Shown one piece after another: positions 5,830-7,263 of a stretch of DNA of 7,263 bases. The DNA is from an uncultured Synergistales bacterium (GTDB lineage: Bacteria; Synergistota; Synergistia; Synergistales; Aminobacteriaceae). The translations under genes were made by a program, and so were the position numbers. Position 1 is the first letter of the stretch. The number at the start of each line of letters is the position of its first letter. The stretch spans positions 1 through 7,263 of the forward strand of contig CAJOED010000059.1 of assembly GCA_905233335.1 (NCBI GenBank), given 5' to 3'. The notes beneath the pieces are model-generated. The model worked only from the letters and a program-made list of their open reading frames with translations, had not been told where the DNA came from and searched no databases.

Positions 5830-6602
5830 AGTTTCGTGCGCTCGATTTCCGCAAATGCATCATGGTTGTGTATGCTCTCGTAGCTCGTTACGTTCACGCT
5901 GTACCATAATATTCTGTCGTCGTCGTCAAGTTTCACCGCAAGCTCCCTCAAAACATCCTCAACGAATCTAGGGCGTTCGTATGCATATTCAGTGATGTAT
6001 TTCTCGTCTTCACGCTTCAGGAGAGTGTACAGGGGAGCAGAGCCGGAAGCCTCAATCATTGCGATTAACTCCTCAAACCATACCAGCCCCGAACACCGAA
6101 CTTTCAGTGAAACCAACGCGCGCTGATTGTGTGCACCGTAACGAGAAATTTCCTTTGAGCACGGGCAGAGTGTCTGGACGTTCAGGCCAAGTCCTATAAT
6201 CATGTCGAACTTTTTGCCTTCTTCATATATTGCCTGTAAGTTTATGTCGCACTTTGAGAAGCTCTCTATCCCGGAAACAGGAGCTTTCTTTCTGTAGTAA
6301 TAGGGGAACTCAAAACGTACGGAGCTTTCTGATGCATTGAGTTTTTCGCAGAGTCTTTTCGTGAATGCCTCAAGGTTAGCGGGTGAAACTCTGCCGTGAT
6401 ATTCTTCAAGCGTCTCAATGAAGCGGCTCATGTGTGTCCCGCGATATTCACGTGGAAGCATTACGCTCATCGATACGGAAGCGATAGTGCTCTGTGTCCT
6501 GTTGTCGTGGTCGAGCGCAACAATCGGGTAACTTACGCCCTTAACACCGACGCGGTCAATCTGGATATTTCGGGGGTCAAATTCTTTCTGTACGTCGCGC
6601 AT
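5826..6602 (-). CDS. folE2: GTP cyclohydrolase FolE2 (type IB)
   Basis: Metal-dependent cytosolic GTP cyclohydrolase I of the COG1469 type. It converts GTP to 7,8-dihydroneopterin triphosphate for folate and, with QueD, queuosine synthesis. The 258-residue product begins MRDVQKEFDPR like other FolE2 proteins. Diagnostic stretches, in this numbering, are RGTHMSRF (about 55-62), VQTLCPCSKEIS (142-153, with the active-site Cys), YGAHNQRA (155-162), SPLYTLLKR-type SAPLYTLLKR (188-197), the E-AYERPRFVED block, and the terminal SIHNHDAFA (243-251). The frame also opens at an ATG at 6635 that overlaps the DUF4160 stop as ATGA. The extra 11 codons are AT-rich, lack homology to the family start and have no Shine-Dalgarno. 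The ATG at 6602 has GGAG 9 nt upstream, so I prefer it. The stop overlaps the hlyD-like start by 4 nt. Confidence 0.93.
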   Translation of the reverse strand: MRDVQKEFDPRNIQIDRVGVKGVSYPIVALDHDNRTQSTIASVSMSVMLPREYRGTHMSRFIETLEEYHGRVSPANLEAFTKRLCEKLNASESSVRFEFPYYYRKKAPVSGIESFSKCDINLQAIYEEGKKFDMIIGLGLNVQTLCPCSKEISRYGAHNQRALVSLKVRCSGLVWFEELIAMIEASGSAPLYTLLKREDEKYITEYAYERPRFVEDVLRELAVKLDDDDRILWYSVNVTSYESIHNHDAFAEIERTKL

Positions 6603-6631
6603 TGATTTCTTCTCCGTTGTAATATTTTTTG

Positions 6632-6886
6632 TCATGATAACGGCGGGAGTTCATGAGCTGTCCTAGAATTATACATTTTGAGAAGCTCATTTTGATTCAG
6701 TTCTGCCCATTCACGCACAAGAGATACAGCACGAGGCGGCAAGTCCCCTTCAAACATTTCGAGCGTCCTGATGTAGAACTCTCCGACATATTCACCGTAC
6801 AGCGCGTGAAAGTGCGGTGGGTTATGCTCGCTTTTCAGAAAAAACATCTTAATGATAAGCCCGTAAAATCTCGCTATTTCAGCCAT
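6632..6886 (-). CDS. Small DUF4160 family protein
   Basis: An 84-residue protein recognised by the DUF4160 signature. The start MAEIARFYGLIIKMFF is followed by the family's most conserved stretch, HNPPHFHALYGEY (about residues 21-33), then a region with GDLPPRA and a C-terminal WAELNQNELLKMY helix. The biochemical function is unknown. The family is usually reported as a small stand-alone domain, often next to a DUF2442 gene, and the pair has a toxin-antitoxin look, though this is not proven. No DUF2442 partner is present here. An in-frame ATG at 6934 would add 16 residues, but they do not match the family. The ATG at 6886 has a purine-rich GGGAGAGAAG just upstream, so I chose it. The gene overlaps the end of queD by 13 nt and sits just before folE2, implying co-transcription with the pterin genes. 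Confidence 0.85.
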   Translation of the reverse strand: MAEIARFYGLIIKMFFLKSEHNPPHFHALYGEYVGEFYIRTLEMFEGDLPPRAVSLVREWAELNQNELLKMYNSRTAHELPPLS

Positions 6887-7248
6887 TCTGTATCTTCTCT
6901 CCCGACAACAACACAGCTTGAGGCCGTCTCCCATACATGAACTTCATACAGCTCACAATTCTCACGCCTCACTCTGTCATCAAGTTCACGCCACACCCAA
7001 AGGGCTATATTCTCCGCGCTTGGCTGTGCGATGATGTCATTGATATATGCGTGGTCAAGACGAGAAATTACGTGCTCATTCACAATCTGTTTCAGTTCTG
7101 CAAAATCCATAATCATAGCTTCCTCGTCAGGAGTGCCCTCTAACACAACGCGCAATTTGTACGTATGACCGTGTAACTTTTCGCATTTCCCTTTGTAGTG
7201 TATGAGGTTGTGAGCCGCGTCAAACGTGAAATCCCTGCTCAATAACAT
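6874..7248 (-). CDS. queD: 6-carboxy-5,6,7,8-tetrahydropterin synthase QueD
   Basis: Cytosolic 124-residue enzyme of the 6-pyruvoyl-tetrahydropterin synthase fold. It converts 7,8-dihydroneopterin triphosphate to 6-carboxytetrahydropterin, the first committed step toward preQ0 and queuosine in tRNA. Visible family features are the N-terminal F-DAAH segment with His13, the C-x3-HGH motif (Cys22, His26, His28) supplying the catalytic Cys and zinc-binding His residues, the LDHAYIND segment near residues 64-71, PSAEN near 76-80, and a C-terminal VWET segment with the expected Glu. Length is normal for a short QueD. The start is fixed by a GGAGG 7 nt upstream. The end overlaps the next gene by 13 nt. 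The folE2 gene two genes downstream makes its substrate, which supports a queuosine role. queC, queE and queF are not in the window. Confidence 0.93.
   Translation of the reverse strand: MLLSRDFTFDAAHNLIHYKGKCEKLHGHTYKLRVVLEGTPDEEAMIMDFAELKQIVNEHVISRLDHAYINDIIAQPSAENIALWVWRELDDRVRRENCELYEVHVWETASSCVVVGREDTEWLK
6894..6903 (-). promoter_or_regulatory. Ribosome binding site deciding the DUF4160 start
   Basis: GGGAGAGAAG on the minus strand, inside the 3' end of queD, lies 7 nt before the ATG at 6886. It supports this internal start over the longer frame opening at 6934, and agrees with where the DUF4160 family normally begins. Confidence 0.6.
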
Positions 7249-7255
7249 TTTACGG

Positions 7256-7260
7256 CCTCC
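7256..7260 (-). promoter_or_regulatory. Ribosome binding site of queD
   Basis: A perfect GGAGG on the minus strand lies 7 nt before the queD ATG at 7248, which fixes that start. The promoter of the cluster, if it starts here, lies beyond the window edge. Only 15 bases upstream of queD are visible. Confidence 0.8.
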
Positions 7261-7263
7261 ATC

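Noticed and set aside
6603..6635. folE2 start at 6635 overlapping the DUF4160 stop
   Set aside because: Possible because of the ATGA overlap, but the extra codons are AT-rich, unlike FolE2 N-termini, and a GGAG precedes the ATG at 6602. Kept only as an alternative.
6632..6886. Complete toxin-antitoxin system
   Set aside because: Only DUF4160 is present. Neither neighbour is an antitoxin or DUF2442, and the toxin role of the family is unproven.
6887..6934. Longer start for the DUF4160 protein at 6934
   Set aside because: The extra 16 residues are Cys/Arg-rich and do not match the family. The internal ATG has a much better ribosome-binding site.

Overview
This window is a compact stretch in which every convincing gene lies on the minus strand. 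Transcription runs from the right edge to the left: queD > DUF4160 gene > folE2 > hlyD-like gene > 301-bp repeat-bearing spacer > yggS > sepF > divIVA > recG > recX. Nearly every junction is very tight. There are 4-nt ATGA overlaps at folE2/hlyD-like, sepF/divIVA and recG/recX, a 13-nt overlap at queD/DUF4160 and a 23-nt overlap at divIVA/recG. This points to one or two long operons.

The organism is a bacterium of moderate GC. SepF and DivIVA, the division and polarity proteins best known from Gram-positives, sit beside a HlyD/membrane-fusion-type adaptor, which suits a diderm. RecG and RecX follow directly after divIVA. I infer Synergistota as the most likely home, with a clostridial Firmicute as the alternative. 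This rests on gene content and remembered synteny, not on a search.

Layout from right to left. (1) 5826-7263 holds a pterin/queuosine pair, queD and folE2, with a small solitary DUF4160 gene between them. FolE2 makes 7,8-dihydroneopterin triphosphate from GTP and QueD converts it to 6-carboxytetrahydropterin, the first steps to preQ0/queuosine. (2) 4891-5829 is a single-pass HlyD-like protein of unknown substrate. (3) 4590-4890 is a spacer of degenerate ~45-bp repeats carrying Shine-Dalgarno-like GGTGAG elements. One element precedes a 16-codon upstream ORF whose stop overlaps the yggS start. (4) 2689-4589 is the division/PLP-homeostasis set yggS, sepF and divIVA, with a good candidate internal promoter at the end of yggS. 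(5) 4-2711 holds recG and recX.

The least ordinary features are two places with local sequence duplication at the 5' end of a gene. The recX N-terminus has been lengthened by about 83 residues through partial copies of its own first domain, including a 57-bp direct repeat that is 56/57 identical and in frame. The yggS leader is built of degenerate tandem units that duplicate its ribosome-binding site and start codon. I found no CRISPR array, transposase, tRNA or rRNA. I do not see a clear new defence or mobile system here.
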